Shown in pieces: positions 1 through 7,373 of a stretch of DNA of 64,000 bases. The stretch is from NCBI RefSeq assembly GCF_009720655.1, contig NZ_WNKS01000018.1, positions 1 to 64,000 on the forward strand, written 5' to 3'. Both the position numbers and the translations under genes were made by a program. The stretch's first letter is position 1. Each line of letters opens with the position of its first letter. This DNA comes from Rhodoblastus acidophilus (GTDB taxonomy: Bacteria; Pseudomonadota; Alphaproteobacteria; Rhizobiales; Beijerinckiaceae). A model generated the notes under the pieces. That model worked only from the letters and a program-made list of their open reading frames with translations. It was not told the DNA's origin and did not search any database.

Positions 1-60
1 CTCGGCATCGCCCTGGTCGCGCACTTCCTCGCTTTCTCGATGACCCCCTGGATGCACTAA
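1..60 (+). CDS. pucB: LH2 light-harvesting beta subunit, C-terminal fragment
   Basis: Only the last 19 residues and the stop codon are inside the window. They read LGIALVAHFLAFSMTPWMH. The His in the AHFLAF stretch is the expected axial ligand of a B850 bacteriochlorophyll, and the Trp near the C terminus is typical of LH2 beta chains. The protein is a single-span membrane polypeptide that pairs with the alpha chain encoded 12 bp downstream, the standard pucBA order. Truncation is due to the window edge only. Confidence 0.93.
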   Translation, partial: LGIALVAHFLAFSMTPWMH

Positions 61-72
61 GGAGCTCCGGTT

Positions 73-255
73 ATGAATCAAGGCAAAATCTGGACCGTCG
101 TCAACCCGGCCATCGGCCTTCCGCTGATGCTCGGCGCTGTCGCCATCACCGCTCTGCTGGTGCACCTCGCCGTTCTGACCCACACCACCTGGTTCCCGGC
201 TTATATGCAGGGCGGCCTCAAGAAGGCGGCGTCGATCGAGCACGTCGTCGGCTGA
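73..255 (+). CDS. pucA: LH2 light-harvesting alpha subunit
   Basis: This 60-residue single-span polypeptide binds bacteriochlorophyll and carotenoid in the peripheral LH2 antenna. It starts MNQGKIW, where the formyl-Met of LH2 alpha chains ligates B800, and has His31 as the B850 ligand in LLVHLAVL. From family knowledge it aligns without gaps to the Rhodoblastus acidophilus B800-850 alpha chain. Tyr44 is kept, but residue 45, usually Trp, is Met; both positions normally hydrogen-bond the B850 acetyl groups. It follows pucB by 12 bp with a GGAG ribosome site at the junction. No pucC follows; a terminator lies about 190 bp downstream. The C-terminal tail after the KKAA motif is a few residues longer than in the mature protein, as in known precursors. 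Confidence 0.95.
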   Translation: MNQGKIWTVVNPAIGLPLMLGAVAITALLVHLAVLTHTTWFPAYMQGGLKKAASIEHVVG

Positions 256-444
256 TTGCGTAAAGCCGCTCGGCAGGCATGAGCGTGTGGGACGTCGGGC
301 TCAAGGCCCGGCAGCGACCAGCTCCGAACGCGGACTGTCCACCCCGCAGCCAGGAGCCTGTCGAACGCATGGCTTCGCCATCCGGCGACGCTTCACCTCT
401 TGACTGACGATGACAGGCGCCGGTCAAGACAGTGAAACGTAAGA

Positions 445-482
445 CGCGGCCCGTATCGTAACGATACCGGCCGCGTTTTTTT
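445..482 (+). terminator. Rho-independent terminator of the puc operon
   Basis: Two 14-bp arms (445-458 and 462-475) pair with a single mismatch around a three-base TAA loop and are followed directly by seven T. The hairpin lies about 190 bp after the pucA stop, with no other gene between, so it probably ends the puc transcript. Nothing else was recognised between 256 and 444. Confidence 0.8.
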
Positions 483-497
483 GCGCGTACCCTCGCC

Positions 498-608
498 TTT
501 GCGGTTAGAACTTTTTCACGTTTCATGGAGACAGAAAAAGCTCTAGAGTCTTGTTTTGACACATTGTCTTCGCGCAAACCGGCGTCCGCTTCGCTTGAAA
601 ATGCTCGA
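498..608. repeat. Dispersed repeat family C, copy 1 (reverse orientation)
   Basis: The segment holds an inverted repeat around 'agctctag' and 'gaactttttc', then a stretch containing TGTTTTGACACATTGTCTTC and CCGCTTCGCTTGAAAATGCTC. The same modules occur in the opposite orientation at 14078-14168, and partial copies lie at 12293-12330 and 40261-40300. Such 'aagcgaagtggatgccgg' modules are common intergenic sequences in Rhizobiales. It abuts repeat B copy 1, so the two form a composite. Confidence 0.75.
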
Positions 609-713
609 AGCAGGATATCCGAAAAGTGGCCCCCGGTTTTCGGATGAAAATCTTGCGAAAACAAAGGAACCTAAGCAAACATTCGTTGGGCGACCAACGA
701 ATGTTTGCTTAGG
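609..713. repeat. Dispersed repeat family B, copy 1, with perfect 20-bp palindrome
   Basis: The element starts with an imperfect inverted repeat built around CCCCCGGTTTTCGGATGAAAA and ends in a perfect palindrome: arms 670-689 and 694-713, CCTAAGCAAACATTCGTTGG and its complement, around a four-base loop. Copies lie at 7151-7254 and 14169-14272. The palindrome includes the TAA stop codon of the DUF2336 gene (709-711), so it sits right at the 3' end of that message and may stabilise or end it. Confidence 0.85.
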
Positions 714-1983
714 CCGCCAGCAGCTCCCGCTCCAGCGCGGCGAGGTCCACCACCACGCCGGTGTCTTCAGATCCCTCGGCGCGCGGCGTCAGCGTGGTCG
801 GCAAGCCGAACAACATTGGCGAATCGTCCGCCGCCTGGCTGCGCACTTGGGCGGTCCGCACTTCGGCGATCTGGCGTCGCGCCTGCTCGCGCGTCGCGTC
901 GAGTTCAAACCGGCGCAGCAGGGACATCACATTGCCCAAAGCGGGATCGCCGCTGGCGCAATCGGCGAGCACCGCCTGGATCAGCGGCAGGCGCAGCGCG
1001 CCCTCGTCCTCGTTCCCTGGCTTGAGCCGCGCCAGCGCCGCCAGCGCGGAACGAAAAACGATCAGCAGCCCTGCGGGAAAGCCGGCCTTGGCGTAGGCCG
1101 CCGCGAAGGCGTCGGACCAGGGTTCGCGCACCACGCCCGCGATCCGCTTGGCGCTCAAGCCCGTGAGTTCGGCAAGCGTCGCCTCGAACAGGCCCTTTTG
1201 CCCGCACAGCAGCGCGCGCAGGGCGACGCCGGGGGTGATCTGGCCGGCGACGCGCAGATAGGCGGCCAGCGCCGCCGTCTCTTCCGAATAGTCGGCGCAG
1301 CCCGAGGCGATGATCATGGTGGCGCGGTCGCGGTTATCCAGGGCGATCCGCGCGCCGCGCGGCGCGCTGAGCCATTGCCGGGAGACGACAAAGTCGGCCA
1401 GCGCCCGCGCGGTGACGTCGGCCAGATGCGCGCGCACCGTGGCCGGCAGCCAGGCGCGTCCGAGCAGGGCTTCGCGCACCTCGCCGTCGTCGCCGAAACG
1501 CTCGACCATGCGGCGCAGGGCGAAATCGGGAATGTTGGCGGATTCGTTGACCGCCAGCGCAATGGCCGCCTCGCGGCCGGCGATTTCGGCGAGCGAGGCG
1601 CAGACGGCGGGCGACAGATCGGCCCGCAGCGCGATGGCCGCCTGGGCGGCGCTGTCGCCGACCGCGGCGCAGTCGATCAGGTCGGCGTCGGCGAGCAGCG
1701 GCGAGCGGGTCAGCACCAGGGCCGAAACTTCGGACTGATCGCGGGCGAGCCCGTGAATCAGGGCGGGCGGCGCATCCGGCGACCCGGCGAAACATTCGGC
1801 CATGGCGCGGCGCGGCAGCGGCGAGGGGTCGTCGAGCAGGGCGTAAAGCGCGCTTTCGGCCTCGCGGCGTTCCTCTGGCGCCATTTCGCTGTAAAGATAG
1901 GCGCGGGCCAGCGCCGCGACGCCGTCGGCGCGCGCGGTGGCGGAGGTGCCCTGGGACCACTGGATGAACTTGCGGACGAGCAT
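709..1983 (-). CDS. DUF2336 domain protein
   Basis: A 424-residue protein rich in Ala, Leu and Arg whose sequence fits the DUF2336 family: helical, HEAT-like proteins of alphaproteobacteria with no settled function. It begins MLVRKFIQWSQG and has repeated helical units such as ALARAYLYSEM and AMAECFAGSPD. No membrane segment or signal peptide is seen. The frame stays open further upstream but ATG at 1983 fits the family and leaves a promoter gap to the divergent gene at 2095. The TAA stop lies inside a perfect palindromic repeat. Function is unknown; the family assignment is from general resemblance and is fairly secure. Confidence 0.8.
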   Translation of the reverse strand: MLVRKFIQWSQGTSATARADGVAALARAYLYSEMAPEERREAESALYALLDDPSPLPRRAMAECFAGSPDAPPALIHGLARDQSEVSALVLTRSPLLADADLIDCAAVGDSAAQAAIALRADLSPAVCASLAEIAGREAAIALAVNESANIPDFALRRMVERFGDDGEVREALLGRAWLPATVRAHLADVTARALADFVVSRQWLSAPRGARIALDNRDRATMIIASGCADYSEETAALAAYLRVAGQITPGVALRALLCGQKGLFEATLAELTGLSAKRIAGVVREPWSDAFAAAYAKAGFPAGLLIVFRSALAALARLKPGNEDEGALRLPLIQAVLADCASGDPALGNVMSLLRRFELDATREQARRQIAEVRTAQVRSQAADDSPMLFGLPTTLTPRAEGSEDTGVVVDLAALERELLAA

Positions 1984-2094
1984 GCGCGAACCTGACTGAA
2001 GAGGGCGCCGTTTGGTTAAGGAATGATCTGAAATCAGGGTAAACACTGGCTTAACACGAAGGGTTGGCGCGCGAAAAATGGCGCCGGAGGCAAA

Positions 2095-2742
2095 ATGCGA
2101 TCGATTTTTCTCGTGCCGGCGGGGAACGCCGCGCTGTTCGACGAGGCCCTGGGAAGCGTCGCCCAGGCCGTCGCCATCGATGTGACCAGGGGCGCCGCTG
2201 CGGAGGCCGCGCCCATGCTTAAGATCTTGCGGGAGCGCGGCCGGCGGTCGCTGGCGCGCATCCACGCGCTGACCTCCGGCCTCGCCGATTCCGATCTGGA
2301 CGCGGTGATGGCCAGCGCGCCCTGCGGGATCATTCTGCCGCAGGCCTGCGGCGGGCGCGACGTGCAGCATCTCGGCGCCAAGCTCGCGGTGCGCGAAGCC
2401 GAAAACGGGCTGGAAGACGGGTCCACACGCATTCTCGCCTCCGCCGCCGACCTCCCCGAAGCCATTTTCGCTTTGGGCTCCCTGGCCGGGGCGACCCGGC
2501 GGCTGCTCGGCCTGCTTTGGGACAGCGCCGCGCTGGCGGGGGCGCTTGGCGTCGGCGAGGACGCCGAAGTCCTGGCTGTTGCGCGTGCGCAAATCGTGTT
2601 CGCCGCCGCCGCCGCCGGCGCGCCGGCGCTGGCGGACGCCGCCACCGTGGGTGATTTTTCGAAGGCGCGGCGCGACGGCTTTGGCGGCGCGCTGGTGACC
2701 AGTCGCGCGGCGGCGGAGGCTTGCGAACGGATTTTTTCCTGA
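2095..2742 (+). CDS. HpcH/HpaI aldolase / CitE-like protein, short form
   Basis: This 215-residue protein resembles CoA-ester lyases of the citrate lyase beta (CitE) type: MRSIFLVPAGN at the N terminus, an RIHALTSGLADSDLDAV stretch, and GIILPQACGGRDV where CitE proteins have a GIVLPK-type strand. It is shorter than the usual 280-300 residues. The glutamate that normally ligates Mg in the ET-A-G segment appears to be replaced (ILASAADLPEA), and the later G-x-x-D segment reads LLWDSAALAG. Activity as a classical lyase is therefore doubtful. A GGAGG site lies six bases before the ATG. It is divergent from the DUF2336 gene. Confidence 0.65.
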   Translation: MRSIFLVPAGNAALFDEALGSVAQAVAIDVTRGAAAEAAPMLKILRERGRRSLARIHALTSGLADSDLDAVMASAPCGIILPQACGGRDVQHLGAKLAVREAENGLEDGSTRILASAADLPEAIFALGSLAGATRRLLGLLWDSAALAGALGVGEDAEVLAVARAQIVFAAAAAGAPALADAATVGDFSKARRDGFGGALVTSRAAAEACERIFS

Positions 2743-2849
2743 ACCGAACCGCGTAACTCTTCATTCACCATGATCAATTAGGTTTTGCTTGTGTTTGTGA
2801 GGGATCGCGCAAGTCTTTGCGCGAGTCTTCTCTGTGCGAGGAAAGCCAA

Positions 2850-3479
2850 TTGCGTTTTTTTCTTGCCATTGCGGCGGTCTTGCTCGCCGCTGGCGGCGGC
2901 GCTGGGGCCGCCGAGTTCGTGTCGACCAAGGCGGGCGGCCTTGTCGATCATGATTTTGGCGGCGCTTACGGCGGCCTGCAGGTCGGCGGCGCCTGGGGCG
3001 GGCTTCAGATCGACGCGCCCCCCTCGCTCTCTGTCGCGACCAACGCCGTCTTCGGCGGCGCTCATCTCGGCTATAACGTCGTTTCGGGGCATGTGGTCGC
3101 CGGCGTGGAGGCGGAGGTCAACGGCTCCAGCGCCTCCGGACGTTTTGTCTATGGCGCGCTGCCCGGCTCATACGCGCAAAACCTGTTCGGCTCCGCCGAC
3201 GCCCGGCTGGGCTGGGTGTCCGGGCAGGCCATGGTCTTCGCGCTCGCGGGCTACGCCTGGTCCACGCTGGAGGGCCGCTATGCCGGCGCCGGCGTCAGCG
3301 CCAGCCGCAGCGGATATGACGTCGGCGGCGGCCTCGAATATGCGCTCACCGAACACTTCAGCTGGCGCGTCGAATACCGCTATTACGATTTTGGCCGCCA
3401 GGATTTCGGCCCCTTCGCCGCGCGCATCACCGACAATGTCGTGCGCGCCGGCGTGAGCTACAGGTTCGGCGGAATCTGA
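2850..3479 (+). CDS. Outer-membrane beta-barrel protein (Omp25/opacity-like)
   Basis: A 209-residue secreted protein. The proposed TTG start at 2850 follows GAGGAAA by five bases and gives a clean signal peptide (LRFFLAIAAVLLAAGGGAGA, then AEFVST). An in-frame TTG at 2817 is possible but has no good ribosome site. The mature part consists of alternating amphipathic strands rich in Gly and aromatic residues (GAYGGLQVGGAWGG, FGGAHLGYNV, YALTEHFSWRVEYRYYDF) and ends RAGVSYRFGGI, the pattern of small eight-stranded outer-membrane proteins such as Omp25 of Rhizobiales. Its exact role is unknown. It converges on the HIT gene with a four-base gap. Confidence 0.75.
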   Translation: MRFFLAIAAVLLAAGGGAGAAEFVSTKAGGLVDHDFGGAYGGLQVGGAWGGLQIDAPPSLSVATNAVFGGAHLGYNVVSGHVVAGVEAEVNGSSASGRFVYGALPGSYAQNLFGSADARLGWVSGQAMVFALAGYAWSTLEGRYAGAGVSASRSGYDVGGGLEYALTEHFSWRVEYRYYDFGRQDFGPFAARITDNVVRAGVSYRFGGI

Positions 3480-3483
3480 ACCG

Positions 3484-3909
3484 TCAGTCCAGCGCCGCGC
3501 GGATTTTTGCCGCATGGGTCTCCAGCACGGCGGCCTCGGCCATGGCGCCGCCGTGCGGGCGCAGCGGTATCCCTTCCCAGCGCGGGATCACATGGAAATG
3601 CATGTGGAACACGCTCTGGCCGCCGGCGGGCTCGTTGAACTGGTGAATGGTCACCCCGTCCGCGCCGGTTCCGGTTTTGACCGCGCGGGCGATTTTTTGC
3701 ACGCGCAGGATCAGGTCGGACAGGGCCTCTTCCGGCAGATCAAAAATGTTGCGCCCCGGGGTTTTGGAGACCACCAGCACATGGCCGTCGGCCCTGGGCA
3801 TCACGTCCATGAAGGCGAAGGTTTTGTCGTCCTCGCGCACTTTTACGCACGGGATTTCGCCACGTAAAATTTTGGCGAAAATGTTTTGGGGATCATAAGC
3901 GACGGTCAT
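3484..3909 (-). CDS. HIT family nucleotide-binding hydrolase
   Basis: A 141-residue histidine-triad protein, normally a nucleoside phosphoramidase or similar phosphate-ester hydrolase in the cytoplasm. The signature is HMHFHVIPRW near residues 98-107, with the upstream FAFMDVMPRADGHVLVV strand typical of Hint/PKCI-like proteins and N-terminal NIFAKILRGEIP. The ATG at 3909 has GGAGG seven bases upstream; a longer frame to 3984 lacks such a site. It lies about 70 bp downstream of the acetyltransferase gene on the same strand and could be co-transcribed with it. Confidence 0.9.
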   Translation of the reverse strand: MTVAYDPQNIFAKILRGEIPCVKVREDDKTFAFMDVMPRADGHVLVVSKTPGRNIFDLPEEALSDLILRVQKIARAVKTGTGADGVTIHQFNEPAGGQSVFHMHFHVIPRWEGIPLRPHGGAMAEAAVLETHAAKIRAALD

Positions 3910-3980
3910 TTCGGCCTCCGGTTTGGCGCGGAGAGTGGCGAAGTGAAAGGGTTGGGTCAATAGAGGCGCCCTCGTCGGGC

Positions 3981-5153
3981 TCAAGCTTGCGCCTTGCGGA
4001 ACGGCGCCTGCGCCGCATATTCGGCGATCACTTCGTCCACCGCCTCGCCCTCGCGCGCGAAAAAATCTTCCGCCGCTACGGCCAGCCTGGGATCGCGGAA
4101 TTCGTGCGCTGAAAAGGTGGCTACGGGTTCGTAGCCGCGCGCCAGCTTGTGCTCACCCTGCGCGCCGGCCTCCACGCGCTTCAGGCCCCGCGAAAGCGCG
4201 AAATCGATGGCTTGGTAATAACACAGTTCGAAATGCAGGCAGGGATGGTCCTCAACGCAGCCCCAGTTGCGGCCGTAGAGCGCGTCGTCGCCGATCAGAT
4301 TCAGCGCGCCGGCGATCGGACGGCCGTTGCGCTTCGCCAGCACCAGCAGGACGCGGTCTGCGAGCTTTTCGCCAAGCACCGAGAAGAACGCGCGCGAAAG
4401 GTAGGGGCGGCCCCATTTGCGGTTGCCTGTGTCGATGTAGAAGGCGAAAAACGCGTCCCAATGCGCCTCCTTGATGTCGGCGCCGGTGAGCCATTCCACC
4501 TCGATCCCCGCCGAAAGCGCCTGTTCGCGCTCCTTGCGGATGCTTTTGCGCTTGCGCGAGGCGAGGGCGCCCAAAAAATCGTCGAACGTGGCGTAGCCGC
4601 GATTGAAAAAGTGGAACTGCTGGCCTTTTCGCGCGGAAAGATTTTGGGCGCGCAAAAAATCCATGTCGGGCGCATCGGCGAAATTGACGTGCAGCGACGA
4701 CGACTCGGTTTTTGCCGCGAGCTGGCGCAGGCCGGCGAGCACAGCTTCGCGGGCGCCTTGCGGGGCGTCGGACGACACCAACAGGCGGCGGCCGTTCACT
4801 GGCGTGAACGGCGTGGCGCATAAAAGTTTGGGGTAATAGCGGCCGCCCGCCCGCGAAAAGGCGTCGGCGAGGGCGTGATCGAACACATATTCGCCCTGCG
4901 AATGACTTTTGAAATAGGCGGGGGCGCAGGCGAGCAGCTTTTTGTCGTCGCTCTCGATCAGGACATGGGCGGGGCTCCAGCCGGTGCGGCCGCCCACGCA
5001 GCCCGTCGTCTCCAGCGCGTGCAAAAAAGCGTGGGTGATGAACGGGTTGAAGCGCTCTCCGCCGTTGGCTCCCGGAGGATTGGCGCAGGCGTCCCAGGCT
5101 TCGGGCGCGATTTCGGCGAGGGTTGGCGCGATGCGCAGGCGGAATGTTGTCAT
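3981..5153 (-). CDS. GNAT-fold N-acetyltransferase (DUF482/FemAB-like)
   Basis: The 390-residue product has the sequence of the DUF482 (COG3146) family, predicted acyltransferases related to FemAB peptidoglycan enzymes. Landmarks are FNPFITHAFLHALE near the N terminus, PAYFKSHSQGEYVFDHALADAF, a basic RKRKSIRKEREQA helix, and a C-terminal GRNWGCVEDHPCLHFELCYYQAIDFAL block followed by GAQGEHKLARGYEP. It is cytosolic with no membrane span. ATG 5153 is preferred over an upstream frame to 5294 that would be low-complexity. The substrate is not known. Confidence 0.85.
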   Translation of the reverse strand: MTTFRLRIAPTLAEIAPEAWDACANPPGANGGERFNPFITHAFLHALETTGCVGGRTGWSPAHVLIESDDKKLLACAPAYFKSHSQGEYVFDHALADAFSRAGGRYYPKLLCATPFTPVNGRRLLVSSDAPQGAREAVLAGLRQLAAKTESSSLHVNFADAPDMDFLRAQNLSARKGQQFHFFNRGYATFDDFLGALASRKRKSIRKEREQALSAGIEVEWLTGADIKEAHWDAFFAFYIDTGNRKWGRPYLSRAFFSVLGEKLADRVLLVLAKRNGRPIAGALNLIGDDALYGRNWGCVEDHPCLHFELCYYQAIDFALSRGLKRVEAGAQGEHKLARGYEPVATFSAHEFRDPRLAVAAEDFFAREGEAVDEVIAEYAAQAPFRKAQA

Positions 5154-5233
5154 GCCGCCAACATGGGAGCAAAAGCCGCGCCATTCCAGAGCGCGTGACG
5201 GACGACCGGTGGCGGTCGCCCGTCGCGTGTCGG

Positions 5234-5782
5234 TCAGAGCGGGGGAATGACGACGTAATGCACGCCGCTGCCGCCGTACTGCGGTTGCAGCCATTGGCCG
5301 CCGCAGACGTAATAGCCGGCGCCGTTGACGACCCGGTAGGCGCAGGCGGGCGGCAAGGTGGCGATCGTGGCGCCGATCGTCAGCGCGGCCGCGCCGACGG
5401 CGACTGCGCCAACGGCCGCCGCGCCGCAGCCGTAGCAGCCGCCGCCGTAATAGCTGTTGACCACCGCCGGGCCGTGATAGCCGTAGCCGCCGCCCCAGGC
5501 GCCGCCGGCATGGTAGCCGTCGGCGTGCCAGGTGCCGCCATTGCCGCTCACGCCCGCCGCGTGCCAGCCGCCCTCCGGGCCTCTGACGGCTGCGGCTTCG
5601 CCGCCGTCCGGGCCTCTGACGGCTGCGGCTCCGCCGCCATCGGGCCCCCGGAACCCGCCGCCCTCAAAACCGCCGCCGTGAAAACCGCCAAAACCGCCGC
5701 CGCGCCAGGCCAGGGCCGGGGTCAGGGCCATGGCCGACACCGAGGACGCGAGAATGACTGCCAAAAATTGACGCTTGATCAT
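5234..5782 (-). CDS. Exported glycine-rich protein
   Basis: A 182-residue protein with a signal peptide (MIKRQFLAVILASSVSAMAL, cleavage after ALA) and a mature region rich in Gly, Tyr and Trp. Near residues 42-70 an RGP[DE]GG-x-AAAV unit is repeated about three times, mirrored by a DNA direct repeat at 5575-5645. A second part has GYGYHGPAVVNSYYGG and a small hydrophobic stretch (AAAVGAVAVGAAALTIGATIA). The end CAYRVVNGAGYYVCGGQWLQPQYGGSGVHYVV contains two Cys that could pair. GGGGAAGA precedes the ATG. It lies 17 bp after the DUF2092 gene, probably in one operon. Function unknown; cell-envelope location is inferred. Confidence 0.75.
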   Translation of the reverse strand: MIKRQFLAVILASSVSAMALTPALAWRGGGFGGFHGGGFEGGGFRGPDGGGAAAVRGPDGGEAAAVRGPEGGWHAAGVSGNGGTWHADGYHAGGAWGGGYGYHGPAVVNSYYGGGCYGCGAAAVGAVAVGAAALTIGATIATLPPACAYRVVNGAGYYVCGGQWLQPQYGGSGVHYVVIPPL

Positions 5783-5799
5783 GGTCTTCCCCTTGCCGT

Positions 5800-6600
5800 T
5801 CACTTGCCCGAGGACGCTTCGGCGCCGGCGGGTTTGGCGAATTTGATCTTTCCGGCCTTGTCCGCCGCCGCCGGCCTGAACGATTCGGCGGCGACCGGCG
5901 CGTTCAGCCGCCAGTTGGAGAATTCGATCATGCTGCGCGGCTTTGCAGCGCCCTTGACCGGGTTGAGCCAGACCAGGCGCGGCAGCTTGTCCTGCGAGCC
6001 GATCCAGATCTGCGCCTGGATGTCCTTGCTGGCGATGGCGACGATGTCGGTCTCGACGCCGCCGACGACTTTCGATTTGCCCATCACGAAAGCCGATTTC
6101 AGGCCTTCGGTGATCGCGGCATAGGGATCCGCGACGATGAAATCGACGAAGGGAAAGTAAAGGCCGGCCTTGGTGTAGGCGGCTTCGAGCATGTCGTCGA
6201 GTTTCGGCGGCGCGATCTCGACCGCCAGAAGATTGGCGTCCGGCAGGAACACCGCCATTTCCTTGCCGTCGTAATAGAATTCGGACGCCGGTCCGTCACC
6301 CGGCGTAATGATTCTCAGCTTGTCGGGGCGGTGCAAGTCCACGTTGGACTGGATCGTGTAAAACAGCGGCTGGCCGTTCGCGGCGGGTTCATCGAAGGCG
6401 CGGCGCACGGTGAAGGAGATCGCGTTCGCCTTGGCCAGGGTCTCGCTCATGTCCTTGAGCAGAGTCAGGGCCTTGGGTTCGATCGTCGCCGCGGCGGTCT
6501 TGGCCGCGTGCTCCTCGGCGACCGCGGGCGCGACGGCGCACACGCCCGCGAGCGCCAGCGCCGACACGCAAACAGTTAAAAATCTCAATTTCTTGGCCAT
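5800..6600 (-). CDS. DUF2092 periplasmic protein
   Basis: A 266-residue protein with a signal peptide (MAKKLRFLTVCVSALALAGV, cleaved near AVA-EEH). The body matches DUF2092 proteins, periplasmic proteins with a LolA/LolB-like fold prediction: LLKDMSETLAKANAISFTVRRAFDE, then strands such as LHRPDKLRIITPGDGPASEFYYDGKEMAVF and IDVR-type segments, and DIQAQIWIGSQDKLPRLVWL toward the end. The start has GGAG seven bases upstream. It is followed by the glycine-rich exported protein at close spacing; such pairs recur in Rhizobiales as far as I recall. A role in envelope maintenance is only inference. Confidence 0.8.
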   Translation of the reverse strand: MAKKLRFLTVCVSALALAGVCAVAPAVAEEHAAKTAAATIEPKALTLLKDMSETLAKANAISFTVRRAFDEPAANGQPLFYTIQSNVDLHRPDKLRIITPGDGPASEFYYDGKEMAVFLPDANLLAVEIAPPKLDDMLEAAYTKAGLYFPFVDFIVADPYAAITEGLKSAFVMGKSKVVGGVETDIVAIASKDIQAQIWIGSQDKLPRLVWLNPVKGAAKPRSMIEFSNWRLNAPVAAESFRPAAADKAGKIKFAKPAGAEASSGK

Positions 6601-7000
6601 TCCAGATTCTCCAGGACTACAGCTCATAGAAGCTAAACCCATGCGGTTGAACACCAGGTCTCACAGGTCTGCGGAAAGGGGGGCGCGACGGCCTCGGTTA
6701 AAGGCGGATTGCCGAATCGCAAGCCTCGGCGCCCCTGGTGGGCCCGGCTTCCAGACGACATGTTCGTGGGGCAGGCGGTTGATTCGGTCGCTGCATCCGA
6801 CTTCCCGAAAAATTTCAAATAAAGCCAATATCGCTCGTTCCCGCCGACTGCATATAGCTCTGGTTGCAAACCCGCGTGCGCTCTTATAGCGGAGGTTGAG
6901 GCAAGCCGGTGAATCTTTTGCGACGGCGGCGTTCACAATAATTTGATCCCTGAATCGCAGCGGGCGCGATGCAGAATCGCCAGCCCTTGCTCGCAGCCAA
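6601..7000. other. Intergenic region without a recognised gene
   Basis: No open frame here has a credible start or protein-like composition, and the one long minus-strand frame runs through repeats A and B. The part nearest the DUF2092 gene should carry its promoter. The remainder (about 6660-6950) is less GC-rich than the neighbours and may be degraded sequence, but no homology was recognised. Confidence 0.5.
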
Positions 7001-7129
7001 TGATACGGTTTTCGCAAGATCGCTTCGCGATCCGCGAAAACGAAATGGCGCGGAAATCCTTCAGGCGAAGGGCGGATTTCCGCGCGAATGGAACACGATT
7101 TCCGAACGGATCGTTCGGAAATCGTATGA
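7001..7129 (+). repeat. Dispersed three-hairpin repeat family A, copy 1
   Basis: A 129-bp element bounded by TGATACGG and CGTATGA. Inside are three hairpins: around GATCGCTTCGCGATC, around GCGCGGAAATCC/GGATTTCCGCGC, and around ACGATTTCCGAA/TTCGGAAATCGT. Near-identical copies lie at 13890-14016, 16074-16202 (reverse) and 40133-40260. Here it sits 21 bp from repeat B copy 2. Confidence 0.9.
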
Positions 7130-7150
7130 CGGGAACTTGCAGCCATCCGG

Positions 7151-7254
7151 CCTAAGCAAACATTCGTTGGTCGCCCAACGAATGTTTGCTTAGGTTCCTT
7201 TGTTTTCGCAGGATTTTCATCCGAAAACCGGGGGCTGCTTTTCGGAAATCCTGC
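7151..7254 (-). repeat. Dispersed repeat family B, copy 2
   Basis: Reverse-orientation copy of the 609-713 element. It opens with the CCTAAGCAAACATTCGTTGG palindrome (loop TCGC) and continues TTCCTTTGTTTTCGCAGGA and CCGAAAACCGGGGGC. Sequence agreement with the other copies is nearly complete over about 100 bp. Confidence 0.85.
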
Positions 7255-7373
7255 TTGAATTTCACGGCCGCGCCAGAGCATGCGCGCGGGCGAAACGAAG
7301 GAAGCCGCGCGCGGCGTGGGAGTCGTCGCGCGCGGCAATACCCGCTGGGGCGGGCGGTCCTGGCTCCTCCGAT

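Noticed and set aside
256-444. tRNA or small RNA gene between pucA and its terminator
   Set aside because: No cloverleaf, T-loop sequence or independent promoter was recognised; it is more likely a 3' untranslated stretch.
556-1995. Long plus-strand open frame opposite the DUF2336 gene
   Set aside because: It is Arg/Gly-rich without any protein-like pattern and is an antisense shadow in high-GC DNA. It also begins inside repeat DNA.
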